This document shows, piece after piece, positions 1 through 10,508 of a stretch of DNA of 64,000 nt. Location: positions 88,458,888-88,522,887 of the forward strand of contig NC_084796.1 in assembly GCF_963169125.1 (NCBI RefSeq), in the 5' to 3' direction. The stretch is from Humulus lupulus (lineage: Eukaryota > Streptophyta > Magnoliopsida > Rosales > Cannabaceae). Below the pieces are notes generated by a model, which did no database searches, was not told where the DNA came from, and worked only from the letters and a program-made list of their open reading frames with translations. Position numbers and translations under genes: made by a program. The stretch's first letter is position 1; each line of letters starts with the position of its first letter.

Positions 1-457
1 AGGATCAAGATTTATTTGTATATGATCATTAGTTAATATATTTAATTAATACTTCGAAACGATATTTAAGTAAGTATTAATAAACATATCTGGTCCAGTA
101 CTATATATTCTTTAATATATAAAGTACCTCCACTAAAGTGTCCTACTACACTAGTGATCCGGATCTAGATCACATGTATTCATAATACTAGTGGACCGTA
201 CTTGCAGTAATTAATCTAAAGATTCCATAACTTTATTTTACTGCGAACTATTCAAGTTCATTTATCTCAAACACAATCCTCCCGTACCAATACGTGTTTG
301 AGATCACATATATGAACTTATGAATTTTTCTGATATTTACATAATATTATCATAGAATAATATAGTCCATAAAATATATGCATAACAAATTCAATTTAAT
401 TATTTATTTCATAAAACAATGTCTAATACATATGATTTGAGGGCACAATTCCCAACA
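1..457 (-). repeat. Copia-type LTR fragment, minus orientation
   Basis: AT-rich non-coding sequence ending in CCCAACA at 451-457, where recognisable Tat gag sequence begins. Read on the minus strand it starts TGTTGGGAATTGTGCCC, a beginning I associate with plant Ty1/copia LTRs (from memory). The other end lies left of the window, so LTR length and target-site duplication cannot be checked. The bases after the boundary (CTTAC, 458-462) would be one copy of the duplication. No coding sequence is visible here. Confidence 0.6.
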
Positions 458-3400
458 CTTACCTCTTCAGATGAGCATTATTTTGTCCAATGAGGAATTC
501 TATTTCCTCCTTCAGGTGGTTACATTCATTGGTTTCATGCTCATAGTCATTGTGAAACTGACAGAACTTGGTTGTATCCCATCTATTAACATCCTTCCTC
601 ATCGGTGGAGGTCTTCTGCACGGTACGACAGCCTGTGTAGCATTAAAAACGTCCGCCTGGGTTTTTAGCAGGATGAGTAAGTAGTAAATTTGGGAACATA
701 TTCCCGTGGTTTGGGTTGCTCGCGGTCTTAGGCTTCTTGTTGTCGTTCTAGTTACCGCTATATCCATTCCCATTACTGCGTTTTCCATTCTTAGCCCCAT
801 TCTTTGCTCCTTCTGCAGGATTGGTGGTATTTCCAACATCTATTTTCCCTTGTTCGGTAACCGCCTGAGTTGGATTATCCACCTTTTGCTCAGCCTCCTC
901 TAGCTTGATAAATTCCTCTGCCTGATCAAGGAACTCCTGTGTGGTACGTGCATCCTTCCTTTTCAAGCTGCTTCAGAACAGACTCTTTACCTTAATTCCT
1001 GAATTAATGGCTATTAATTTACCGTCATCACTAAGGGATTTCACCCTGGTGGCTTCCCGCATAAAACGTTGAATCTACTCCTTCAAATGTTCATTATCTT
1101 TCTGTTTTATGTCCACCAGGTCATTCGACTCGGCAGGAAGGGGCATTACTGAGGAGAATTGGGAATAGAATGTGCATACAAATCCATCCCATGATGTAAT
1201 CGATCCTGGCGGTAACTTAAAAAACCATTGCTGGGAAATTTCTGACAGGGTGGCTAGGAAGATCCTGCACCTGGCATCATCCCTAACTCCCTGTAAATCA
1301 GTCTGTAGTTCAAAGTGATGAACATGAGATACTGGGTCCTCCAGCCCAGTATACATTTTCCACGTTGGCATTTTAAATTTGACAGGTATGGGCAGCTGAT
1401 TAATACGATTTGAAAATGGAGAGCCTCTCTGCCTTTCCATTTCAATATCTGTTAACTTGGGGGCTGCCAAGTCCCTTACTAGTCGGGTTAACAGATCCAG
1501 CTGGGCTTGGATGTTAGGGTTTGCAGCTGCCTGAGGCTGTGCTGCATTGCAGACCTCATCCATTCTCGGGTCCAGAACAGGCTCAGGAGAAGCTACGTTG
1601 TTCAAATCTCGATTTTCCCTGTTGCGATTAAGAGCATCCCGAAGGTCTTCACCTCCCATGGGGCCCATCCGGTTGAAAACGGAATTTGGTCGAGGTCTGC
1701 CCCCGACATTTTGGCTGTCTGCTCGACCTAGCACTGGAGGTACTCCCTGGAACCCTCCACCCCAAGGTGGTTGGTTGTTTGGGAGATCCTGCCCTTGTGG
1801 GACAAACGGTCCTTCGGCCTGGTTACCTCTCTGACCTTGATTATTCTATTGGCAAACTTGGCTTGCTGCTTCATCATGGTCATATCCGTTAGCATAATGG
1901 GGCCTGTATGCGCTACTAACCTCTGGCTCATCTCTTTGGAACCTTGGTCAGTATTCTTGGCCGAAAATTTCCTGCTTGGTCCTGTCCCATGCCACGCCTT
2001 GGCAAGACCGACTCATCAGCTGGTAAGGGTCGCCTATTATTGTTCGCTTGAGCACCCCAACCAGATCTGTGACTCCTGGTCAGACCCTAGTTCCCATTAT
2101 GAGGTTGAGCCTTTGGCCCGTGCATGACACCTTCACCAAATCCAAAAATGGGAGGGCATTGTTGCTTTTGGGCAGTAGTTCTAGCTGCAGTTCCCATACC
2201 TTGGGTTTGCTTGTAACGACCCAAAAACACTAATATGGCTTAAGGGTCTTGATTAGTGTGCCGGGAGGGCATAATTGGTTTATGTGTGAATTTACTAATT
2301 TAATGCATGATTATATGATAAGAAAGCTTGTATAGTTATATGAATGTAAATGTAATTATATGTTATATTTGTGAGAACCACATTATTATGTGGGTAAATC
2401 TGCAACATGCGACTTGAGGCGATCCTAGGGAGCTAGTTAGCGGGAAAGTCACAACGGGGCTTAATACTTGACTTGGGGCAAGTCAAGGGGTATTCTAGGT
2501 GTTGGATGGTTATTTAGGTTATCGGGTTATGGAAATAAATAGTTGGAGATATATTTGAGGTGAGGAAGCTTAGGTGGGAATACTAGGGAATTTTACCATT
2601 TTTCCCTCGGGGACGTTTCCGGCACCTCGAGCCTTAGGATTGACTTAATTGCTTAAGGATAGATGGATAAAACTTAGAAAATAGTGGAAACATCAGGAAC
2701 TGACCCTTCCCTCTCTCTCTCCTTCTCTCTTCTTTCCTCTAAAGGAAAATCACTGAAAACTAAGGAGATTTGGCTGGGAATTCAGTGATTTGAGCTGAGG
2801 ATTGGAGGATAAACACCGTGGAAGATATGGAATCTAACTAGAAACTAAGGTAAGCATTGAATTACAGTTTTTGATCAGTTGATTATGAAGTTTTGGGGCT
2901 GAATTCTAAGAGTTCTTAGGTTCTTAACTTCAAGGTTAAATTAAGGCAGCAAGCTTGGGAATTAGCTCAGAATTTGCTTAGAAGAGTGGTTCTGCAGTGA
3001 AGGTAAGCTCGAATTTATGATTTAATGTTTGAATTCTAGTGCTTTCTTGACTGATTTTAGAGTTCTTGAGTGTGTGGGTTTCAGAAATCAAAGTGGTGTT
3101 TTGATGAGTTTTTAGATTAGGTTTCTGTTGGCTTAAGCTTCTGAAATCATGCGTGAATGTTTGTGATAGTTGTGGTATATAATTGGGATGGTTTTGGATG
3201 GTTTTGAGTGAGGTTTGAGAGTTGAAAATGGAGGTTTTTCTGGGTTCGAAGGGGTCGGACCGCGGCATTGTTCTTGGTGAGCCGCGGCCCTCTGAAGCTG
3301 ATGGGTGTTGGAGATGGAGGGCAGGCCGCGACATGGTCTATGTAGGGCTGTGACCCATGTCTATTTCTGAGCTTGGATAGGCTCTGTTTGGGGGCCAAGC

Positions 3401-5072
3401 CGCGGCATGGGTGGCCTAAGCTGCGACCCTTAAGGAAATTAGGGGTTTTTGGATTTTAAGCATGGGAATTTTACCTAGGGTGCTCGGGATTGAATCTACT
3501 ACCGTGTTTGGTGGAATTCGATGTTTCGGAGACTAGAACCTTATTTAGAAGCCCTTTTACAATTATTAATGGTATCCTTTATCTTGGTTGTGACTAGGTA
3601 TAAACTAGGGGCTCGGGAAACGGATCGTGCTCAAGAGGCATCTTGCGTAACTAGTACATTTGGAAACTAAAGGTAAGAAAATTGCACCCGGTTGTGGATT
3701 TATAATGGGACTAAGGGTTCCCAGTTTCGTATGCCTTATAGAGGATGGTATTATGCCATGTAATAGTAGACAAACATCCTAAGAGAGCCAGAGTTTACAT
3801 TAGCGCACAGGGCGCGGCTCGGCCACTGGTAGCTGAGGACAACTTATTATGCACTGAGCTCGGTTTAAGCGGGCCGGAGTCAGTGGGGTAAACAGAGGGT
3901 GCGACCTAAGGTGTCGACCCTGATTATCATGTGATTTGATTGTTATTATTGATTGGTGGATTTGTCATGCTGAATAGCTGAGTGTTGATTGGTTGAATCT
4001 TTGGTTGTATCTACATGCTGTGTGATTAGTGTGGTATGTTAAGTGTATGATCATGCTTAAAGGATTATTAAATTGTTAACATTGCTTGTTATATAATGTG
4101 ATGTTTTCTTGCTGGGCCTTGGCTCACGGGTTCTTTGTGGTGCAGGTAAAGGCAAGGGCAAGCTTGATCAGCCTTGATTCGGAGAGCTCTGAGAGCAGAA
4201 TGTACATGAACAGCTGCTCAGCCGCCACGGTTGAGGGGAGACAGGAATAGGAGATCCATAAACGTCTGTTTTGCCTTTAGAATGGCTAGTGGTTGTTTGT
4301 ACTCTGGAAAATTTGTAATCTGACTTTCAAACGCTGTTCCTTTTTGGGATCCCGTGTGTAAAGAAAAATGTTTAGTTTTATGAAAAGTATCTTTTGAGAC
4401 CAAAACCTTTTAACCCTAGGGCATTAGTGATTTTAGCAACACGTTTTTAACTAAATGACTTGATTAGCAAGTCCTGCACCTTTATAAGTACACAGTGTAG
4501 CAGTCTTAGCTAACTAGGGCGTTACATTGCTACTGTTGCATATAATTGTGGATGGACTCAGCTGCCTCTTGAGTACGACATTCCATGTCTTCCTGACGGA
4601 CCTGAACTTCCTAGGCATGTTGATCCATCCATTCTTGAAAATCCATCCTTTGCTTTTCGAAAGCTTCATTAAGGGCCCCCTGCGCAGTGGCTTGTCCCTG
4701 GTTCATGTCGGCAAGTTGATCTTGCATCTGCCCCACGACTTCCCTTATTTGATCAATTTTAGGGTCAAGTCATTCAATATTTATGTGGGGCTCATGCCGT
4801 CCAGGACCTCTAGCTTTGGGTCCCTGTTGGTCAGTACCCCGTGCAGTAGTTCCACATGACGTTCCTGCTTGAGTGATTCCAGCAGAAGCAGCAGCTCCGC
4901 GTCCTATAGCGGTGGGCCCAGCAGTTTGCCCCCTAACACTAGATGGATTCCTTGGCAGAAAATCACTTCGCTGCCCATTGAAATTTCTTATTGACGGGAC
5001 TTAGTGAGAGACTTTAGCCTTAGGCTCTGGAGGCTCTTGACTCGACCTTCTGGTTGAGACTACCATCTTTGC
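458..5072 (-). pseudogene. gag pseudogene of Tat element A
   Basis: This is the capsid/nucleocapsid polyprotein that would package element RNA in the cytoplasm. It starts at an ATG near 5072 (MVVSTRRSS), runs to 4532, is split by a solo LTR and resumes at 2206. The retrotransposon gag domain lies at about 1400-1080 (ARCRIFLATLSE, then QQWFFKLPPGSITSW). A downstream block at 620-470 carries KFCQFHND and HETNECNHLKEEIEFL, a His/Cys pattern shared with elements B, C and F. Several frames are used (pieces at 1728-1931, 1075-1734, 748-966 and 459-839), so there are stops and frameshifts. It ends after NAHLKR at the copia boundary. Identity as Tat-lineage gag is good; function is lost. Confidence 0.75.
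2212..4526 (+). repeat. Solo LTR of the TGTAACG family, copy 1
   Basis: A 2315-bp block starts TGTAACGACCC and ends GGGCGTTACA, with a perfect 5-bp duplication TTGCT at 2207-2211 and 4527-4531. No internal coding part is present, so it is a solo LTR left by LTR-LTR recombination. Three relatives in the opposite orientation lie at 29530-31805, 47994-56259 and 60496-62776. The last of these is followed by a primer-binding site, which shows that this copy is in sense orientation. It contains a GC-rich block with repeated CCGCGG-like words (3250-3430), a CT-rich tract (2706-2735) and GGTAAG motifs at 2849, 3002 and 3672. It splits the gag of element A. Confidence 0.92.
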
Positions 5073-5104
5073 AGCAATAGATACCGAATGTGATTATCTT
5101 AGGC

Positions 5105-5124
5105 TCTCAATGAAAGCCCCACAA
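5105..5124 (-). other. Primer-binding region of element A
   Basis: Directly inside the 5' LTR, the minus strand reads GGGGCTTTCATTGAGAG. Element C has GGTGCTTTCATTGAGAG at the same place. Position and conservation support a tRNA primer-binding site. I could not assign the tRNA. Confidence 0.55.
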
Positions 5125-5866
5125 TGTTGACTTGATTTTTAGCCAACTGACATAGAGTCAAATAATTAATTAGAAAGCTTTCTATTAGACAATCAATGAA
5201 CTATAAATGAGCCAAGGACCTAGTAATAATGAGCAATAAATAATAGAGAACACCATGATTTATAGAGGTTCGGCCCCAAAGATTGGTAATGACCTACGTC
5301 CTCTTAGATTTGTATTAATCTTGAAGGCTTACACAAGATCACAAGGGTTTACCAGTGGATTTCTATGTGTAAAAGACAATACAATATGGCAGAGTCACTG
5401 TTAAGTACCGAGCCAAACTGCTCTGTATGTTCCTAATGCTGGTCGGTAGGCTATTTTTCTGAACCCCTCCTCTATGGTGGAGAGTTTGTATTTATATTGT
5501 TCCCTTCGCCCTTAGTTTGCCCTTATGCCTAACTGATAGGGAATATCCCTCTCTTCTCATAGGGTAGTTGCTGTCCTCATCTTCAGGAGCTTTGACCGAG
5601 TCATCAGGATTGTCAAGCGCTCTTTGTGGGTGGTTACACTATCCTTGTGGAGTGCTAACGGAGAGTGTAACTACTTCCATCCGAGCAGGTATGTCTGTTC
5701 ATCATACTAACGAGCTGTTCTCATGGTAAGCGTACCAAGCAGTTACAGTTAATCATTCGTCAAGTGTACTCCGACCAACCTATCAAGGGGGTTTGCCTAG
5801 TCTACTCCACGCATTCAAGATTAGTGCCACATCAGATATGCCAATTTTTTTTGGATAATAATGACA
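5125..5866 (-). repeat. 5' LTR of Tat element A
   Basis: About 742 bp bounded on the plus strand by TGTTGAC (5125) and AATGACA (ending 5866). A minus-strand TATA box (AATATAAATA) lies at 5489-5498, followed by a degenerate form of the inverted repeat that is intact in the LTR of element B. The right boundary is chosen by alignment to the start of the B LTR and could be off by a few bases. The partner LTR lies outside the window. Confidence 0.75.
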
Positions 5867-6086
5867 ATTTCAATTTTTTAGAAAAAAATATCCCTAACAT
5901 TCAAACACTCATTTTCTCTCTCAGTTCGAACTCTCTCTCTCTCTCTCTAACAAATCTCATTCTCTCAAACTCTCTCTCTCATTCTAATCTCGGACATTTG
6001 AGTGAAAAAATATGAATCTCCAAAGTTTTCGTCAAATTTCAGTGCAAAGCATCGAAATTGCATATTTTGGCCAAAAATCAAGTGTT
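5867..6086. repeat. AT-rich spacer with CT microsatellite
   Basis: Between the LTR of A and the minisatellite there is AT-rich sequence with CT-dinucleotide runs, clearest at about 5932-5950 and 5970-5985. I see no gene. It may be old host DNA into which A inserted. Confidence 0.6.
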
Positions 6087-6340
6087 CATGATTGCATCGC
6101 AAAAACATTGAAACACCATCGATTTTGCATCGAAAAAGCATTGATTTTACATCGAAAAAGCATCGTTTTGAGCAAAAATAAGTTTTCATGATTGCATCGC
6201 AAAAGCATCGAAACACCATCGATTTTGCATCGAAAAAGCATCGTTTTGGCAAAAAAAATCAAGTTTCATGATTGCATCGCAAGAGCATTGTAACACCATC
6301 GATTTTTCATCGAAAAAACATCATTTTGGCAAAAAAAAAT
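6087..6340. repeat. Minisatellite, ~80-bp unit, three copies
   Basis: CATGATTGCATCGC recurs at 6087, 6187 and 6267, each followed by a block rich in CATCGAAAAAGCAT-like words and then TTTTGGCAAAAA. The first unit is 100 bp because of one extra ~20-bp subrepeat; the second is 80 bp. The minus-strand reading frame through it encodes a repetitive Phe/Cys/Arg-rich peptide that is a by-product of the repeat, not a gene. The array stops exactly where element B begins. Confidence 0.8.
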
Positions 6341-6341
6341 C

Positions 6342-7020
6342 ATGACTAAATTCTGCCTGTTTCACAATGAATACGGTCATGAAACCAATGAATGTAGCCA
6401 CCTGAAGGAAGAGATAAAATTCCTCATTCAGCAGAACAATGCTCATCTGAAGAGGTATGTACGGCCGACTGTCGACCAACATCCTCAGCACCAGTCCCCG
6501 CAACAGTATCAGGGTAATCAACCTCGCTTACCACCACCAGTCACTGGTCGATTAGATATGATCTATGGAGGACCACATTTGGCCGGTAATACCGGCAAGG
6601 CACGAGAAAAATTCGCTCGTATCCTTAGATACAAGCAGGACGATGATGTGCTAGCTGTCCAAGAGCGTACTCCTAAACAACCTTGCTATGAGTGTGAGCC
6701 CATCATATTCAACGAGGAAGACACTGGTCATGTGCGTCATCCGCATAATGACCCTTTGGTTGTGGAAGTCCAGATTGCCAACATGATTGTGGCCTGAACA
6801 ATGATTGACCATGGGTCATCCGCCAACATCCTGTTCAAAAATACTCATGGAGCGAATGAATTTGAGCATCATCCTCTTCACGGGAAGCAGCATGGCCCCA
6901 GCAGCATGCCACTAAAGATGGGGATAACACCTAAGAGCAGCACTGTCATGGCCTTGTTCGTTGTAATCGACATCCCCTCTCCGTATAATGCCATGATAGG
7001 CTGACCAGCCCTGTATGACC
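6342..7020 (+). pseudogene. End of gag and protease, element B
   Basis: The reading frame opens inside gag at KFCLFHNEYGHETNEC, the His/Cys block also seen in A, C and F. It continues through a linker to QIANMIVA and the aspartic protease region. The active-site motif is changed: MIDHGSSANILF at 6801-6836 has DHGS where the family has DTGS or DSGS. A stop at 6795-6797 separates gag from protease in the same frame. The protease would cut the polyprotein during particle maturation. Loss of the Thr/Ser next to the catalytic Asp would probably impair it. Confidence 0.75.
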
Positions 7021-7193
7021 TCCAACAGTAACTTCAGTCTTCCATCTACTCGTCAAGTTTCCAACTCAGGCATGCATCGAATGTCTCAAAGGGAATCAAC
7101 TGGTAGCTAGGGAGTGTTATAACTCTTCAGTGAAAAGAGCAGGAAAGGTAGTCTCCACCACATAGCCTGTAGGTCCTAGTAACCAGAAATAGG

Positions 7194-9330
7194 ATGCAGC
7201 CCAAAACGAGGGGGGGGGGGGAGGGGGACATAGACCCCCATTTTGGGGATATTGATACAAGAGTAGGCCCGGTCGAAGACTTAGAAGAAGTCCCCCTTGA
7301 CCCAGAATACCCGACCAGGGTTGTCAAGGTGGGGAAAGGGTTGTCCGGGGACATAAGATCCACTTTGATCCAGTTCCTTCATGACAACCAAGACGTTTTC
7401 ACATGGTCCCATAAGGATATGGTTGGGATCTGCCCAACAGTTATAAGCCACACCCTTAATATTAATACCGACCACTTCAAGCCCGCACAACAAAAAATGA
7501 GGTTACTTGATAAAGATAGGGCTAAGGCGTTGAAGGAGGAGGTGGAGAAACTTCGGAATAACAACTTCATTAAGGAAGCTTTCTACCTGGTATGGGTGTC
7601 CAACCCTATGTTGGTACCAAAACCTAATGGCAAATGGAGGGTATGCATAGACTTCACGGACTTAAATAAAGCATGCCCGAAAGACTGCTTCCCACTTTCA
7701 AGAATTGACCAGCTGGTGGATGCTACAGCCGATCACGAGATTTTAACATTTATGGATGCTACTCGGGGTACAACCGAATTAGCATGCATCCCCCTACCCA
7801 GGAGCACACTAGTTTTCACACAGACGTAGGGTTGTACTGCTACAAGATCATGCCGTTTAGCCTCAAAAATGCTGGAGCCACATATCAATGACTGGTAAAT
7901 CGTATGTTCAAGGATCAAATTGGAAATAACATGGAAGTTTACGTTGATGATATGTTAGTGAAATCTGAAAAGGCTGAGGGGTACATTGGTGACTTGGAGC
8001 AATGTTTCAACATTCTGAGGCATCACAAAATGAAATTGAACCCATTGAAATGCTCCTTTGGTGTAAGTTCGGGTAAATTTTTGGGGTTTATAGTGAACTC
8101 CAGGGGAATAGAAGCAAACCTTGAGAAAATAAAAGTGCTACTAGACATGCACTCACCCGCCAGGATCAAAGACATGCAAAACCTGACAGGGCATATAGCA
8201 GCACTAAGCAGGTTTGTATCCAAATCTACTGATAAGTGTGTTCCATTTTTCAACATCCTTGGGGGGGGGGGGGGGGGGGGAACAAGAAATTTGAATAGAC
8301 CGAGGAGTGCAAACAAGCCTTCCAATCTCTAAAACAATAGCTGGCACAACCCCTGATCCTTTCAAAACCCATTGAGGGTGAAGGATTGTGCATATACCTA
8401 GTAGTAACAGAACACGCTATCAGTGCAGTTCTGGTAGAGAGGAAAACAGAGTCCAGCAACTAGTTTACTATGATAGTAAAAGGTTGATCGGGGCAGATAG
8501 CAGATACCCTTTAATTGAAAAATTGACTTACTGTTTGCTCTTGTCTTTTAGAAAACTTTGTCCATACTTCCAAGGTCATCCCATCAAGGTCCTTACCAAC
8601 CAACCATTGTGCCAAGTCCTGCAAAAGTCAGACACCTCTGGCCGGCTACTGAAATGGTCTATAGAGTTGGGGCAGTATGAGATCACCTACCAGGCTCAAA
8701 CAATAATTAAAGGTTAGGCTCTAGCAGACTTTGTAGCTGAGTGTACAGGGATCGCTAGAAATAGACAAGGAAATGGCTGAGCAGCCATTAGAATATGTAC
8801 CACTGCCCAGTACAGGTGCTGAGCAAAACACCGAACAACCAGAGTCTAGCACTATCCATTCTAAGAATGAAGCTCAAGTCTGGAAGTTGCATGTCGACGG
8901 CTCGTCTACCGAACAACTGTCCGGGGCTGTTCTTACACTAATAATGCTTGAAGGGTAGCGTATTCATTGTGCACTTCATTTTGGGTTTAACGCATCTAAT
9001 AACGAAGCGGAGTACGAAGCATTAATTGCGGGCCTGAATTTAGCAAAAGAAGTAAATGCTGAATTCTTGTCAATCAGGTCCTAGGAGAGTACACTGCTCG
9101 GGGAGAAAAAATGATGGCCTATCTAGTAAGATCAAGGACCTGCTTGCTCAATGCAAGAAATACACCATCAAACAGATACCAAGAGAATAGAATGCCACAG
9201 TAGATGCACTGGCCAGACTGGCCAATAGTGCAGTAGTAGACAAGGCCAACCTGATCCCCATTGAGAACCTGGCTGAACCCAGTATCAACCTACCAGAGCT
9301 AGTCCTTCTGATAGACAATACTCCATCCTG
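7194..9330 (+). pseudogene. Reverse transcriptase and RNase H, element B
   Basis: The RT fingers/palm region runs from about 7430 (WSHKDMVGICP) through NPMLVPKPNGKWRVCIDFTD and DLNKACPKDCFPL to VYVDDMLVKS, whose YVDD catalytic motif is at 7940-7951. The connection domain follows to about 8700, and RNase H begins near 8880 (KLHVDGSS) and runs through EAEYEALI near 9000. Several frames are needed, so frameshifts are present. Two homopolymers interrupt it: 12 G at 7210-7221 and 20 G at 8261-8280. The second replaces a few bases that are non-repetitive in element C. The enzyme would copy element RNA into cDNA; here it is inactive. Confidence 0.8.
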
Positions 9331-9399
9331 AATGACCTCAATTGTAACTTATCTAGAGCACGGAACCCTGTCTAGCAACCGTAATGAGTCTAGGAGATT

Positions 9400-10508
9400 G
9401 ATGAGAAAAGCTTATCAGTACTTAATCCTGGATGGAGTTATGTATAGAAGGGGATTTTCTATGCCATTGCTGAGATGTGTCAACCAAATATAATCAGAAC
9501 GACTATTGGAAGAGGTATTTCTGGCCAATTATGAATGAAGATGCCTTTGCATATGTTCAAAGATGTGACAAGTGTCAGAGGTTTGCCAAGATACCTCGAG
9601 CAACCCCAAACGAGCTAACTCAAATTCAAAGTCCATGGCCCTTCGCCATTTGGGGAATTGACCTTATTGGTCGGTTACCAAAGGGAAAGGGGGGAGTACA
9701 GTATGTAGTAGTGGTAGTTGATTACTTCACCAAGTGGACAAAATTCGAGCCACGAGCAACCATCATTTCCAAAAAAGTACTGGACTTTGTGGTGAAAAAT
9801 ATAATCTGTAGATTTGGTCTACCCTAGAAAATAGTGTCTGACAATGGCACCCAATTTGACAGCCAACTCTTCACTGATTTCTGTGCCAAGCATGGCATCA
9901 TAAAAAGATTTTCAGTAGTCTCGTACCCTCAAGCAAATGGGCAGGTAGAAGTAGTTAATAAAACTCTCAAAGACACCCTCAAGAAGCGTCTAGAAGAGGC
10001 TAAACGAAACTGGCCTTAGAGATTGCTTGAAAGTACTCTGGTCATACAGGACTACCGACCGAACAACCACTGGTGATACCCTATTTGCACTCATGTATGG
10101 GTATGAAGCAATGCTGCCAGTTGGGGTGACTCCCCCATCTCACTGGCGTGCGACAACGACCAGAATCATAACCATTAGCTGCTAGCCAAATCCTTAGACC
10201 AGATTGAAGAAAGACGAGAAAGGTCCAACATACGCCTAGCTGTCCATCAGCAAAAAGTTGCTCGGTACTTCAACACCAGAGTCAAGGAACGAAAATTTGA
10301 CGTAGGACATCTAGTCTTGCGAAAAATATTCTCAGAAACTCGAGATGCTTTGGCAGGAATACTAGGTCCAAATTGGGAAGGTCCTTACCAGGTTACATAG
10401 ATAATACTGCTCGACACGTACAAGATAGCACGGTACAACAAAGATCTCCAACTAGTGCCTGTCCCCTGTTACTAGAATGAGGAACACTTGAGGAAGTACT
10501 ACCAATAA
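9400..10508 (+). pseudogene. Integrase, element B
   Basis: The end of the zinc-binding domain (RCDKCQRFAKIP, ~9560) is followed by the catalytic core: first Asp in WGIDLIGRLP (~9655), second in SDNGTQFD (9837), third residue Glu in NGQVEVVNKTLK (~9945). A stop after CRFGLP at about 9825 and another near 10018 break the frame. The C-terminal part (YRTT, then NWEGPYQ at ~10370) is out of frame but recognisable up to about 10508. The enzyme would insert cDNA into the genome. The core order fits Ty3/gypsy integrase without a chromodomain. Confidence 0.8.

Larger units (their letters stand above)
458..5866 (-). mobile_element. Tat-lineage Ty3/gypsy element A, 5' half only
   Basis: On the minus strand the order is 5' LTR (5125-5866), primer-binding region (5105-5124), gag start (~5072), then gag to 458, where a copia LTR cuts it off. 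Protease, polymerase and integrase are not in the window. A solo LTR of another family splits gag at 2212-4526. The LTR resembles that of element B in its first ~100 bases and in the region before its end, so A and B belong to one family. A lies head to head with B, 475 bp apart. Confidence 0.8.

Noticed and set aside
2212..4526. TGTAACG...CGTTACA block as a DNA transposon with terminal inverted repeats
   Set aside because: TG...CA ends, 5-bp duplications and the primer-binding site beside copy 4 show that it is an LTR.
5965..6252. Minus-strand open frame coding a Phe/Cys/Arg-rich repetitive peptide
   Set aside because: It is a translation of the 80-bp minisatellite. The protein repeats follow the DNA unit and resemble no family I know.
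6087..6340. CRISPR-like array
   Set aside because: Units are contiguous, with no unique spacers between constant repeats, in a plant genome.
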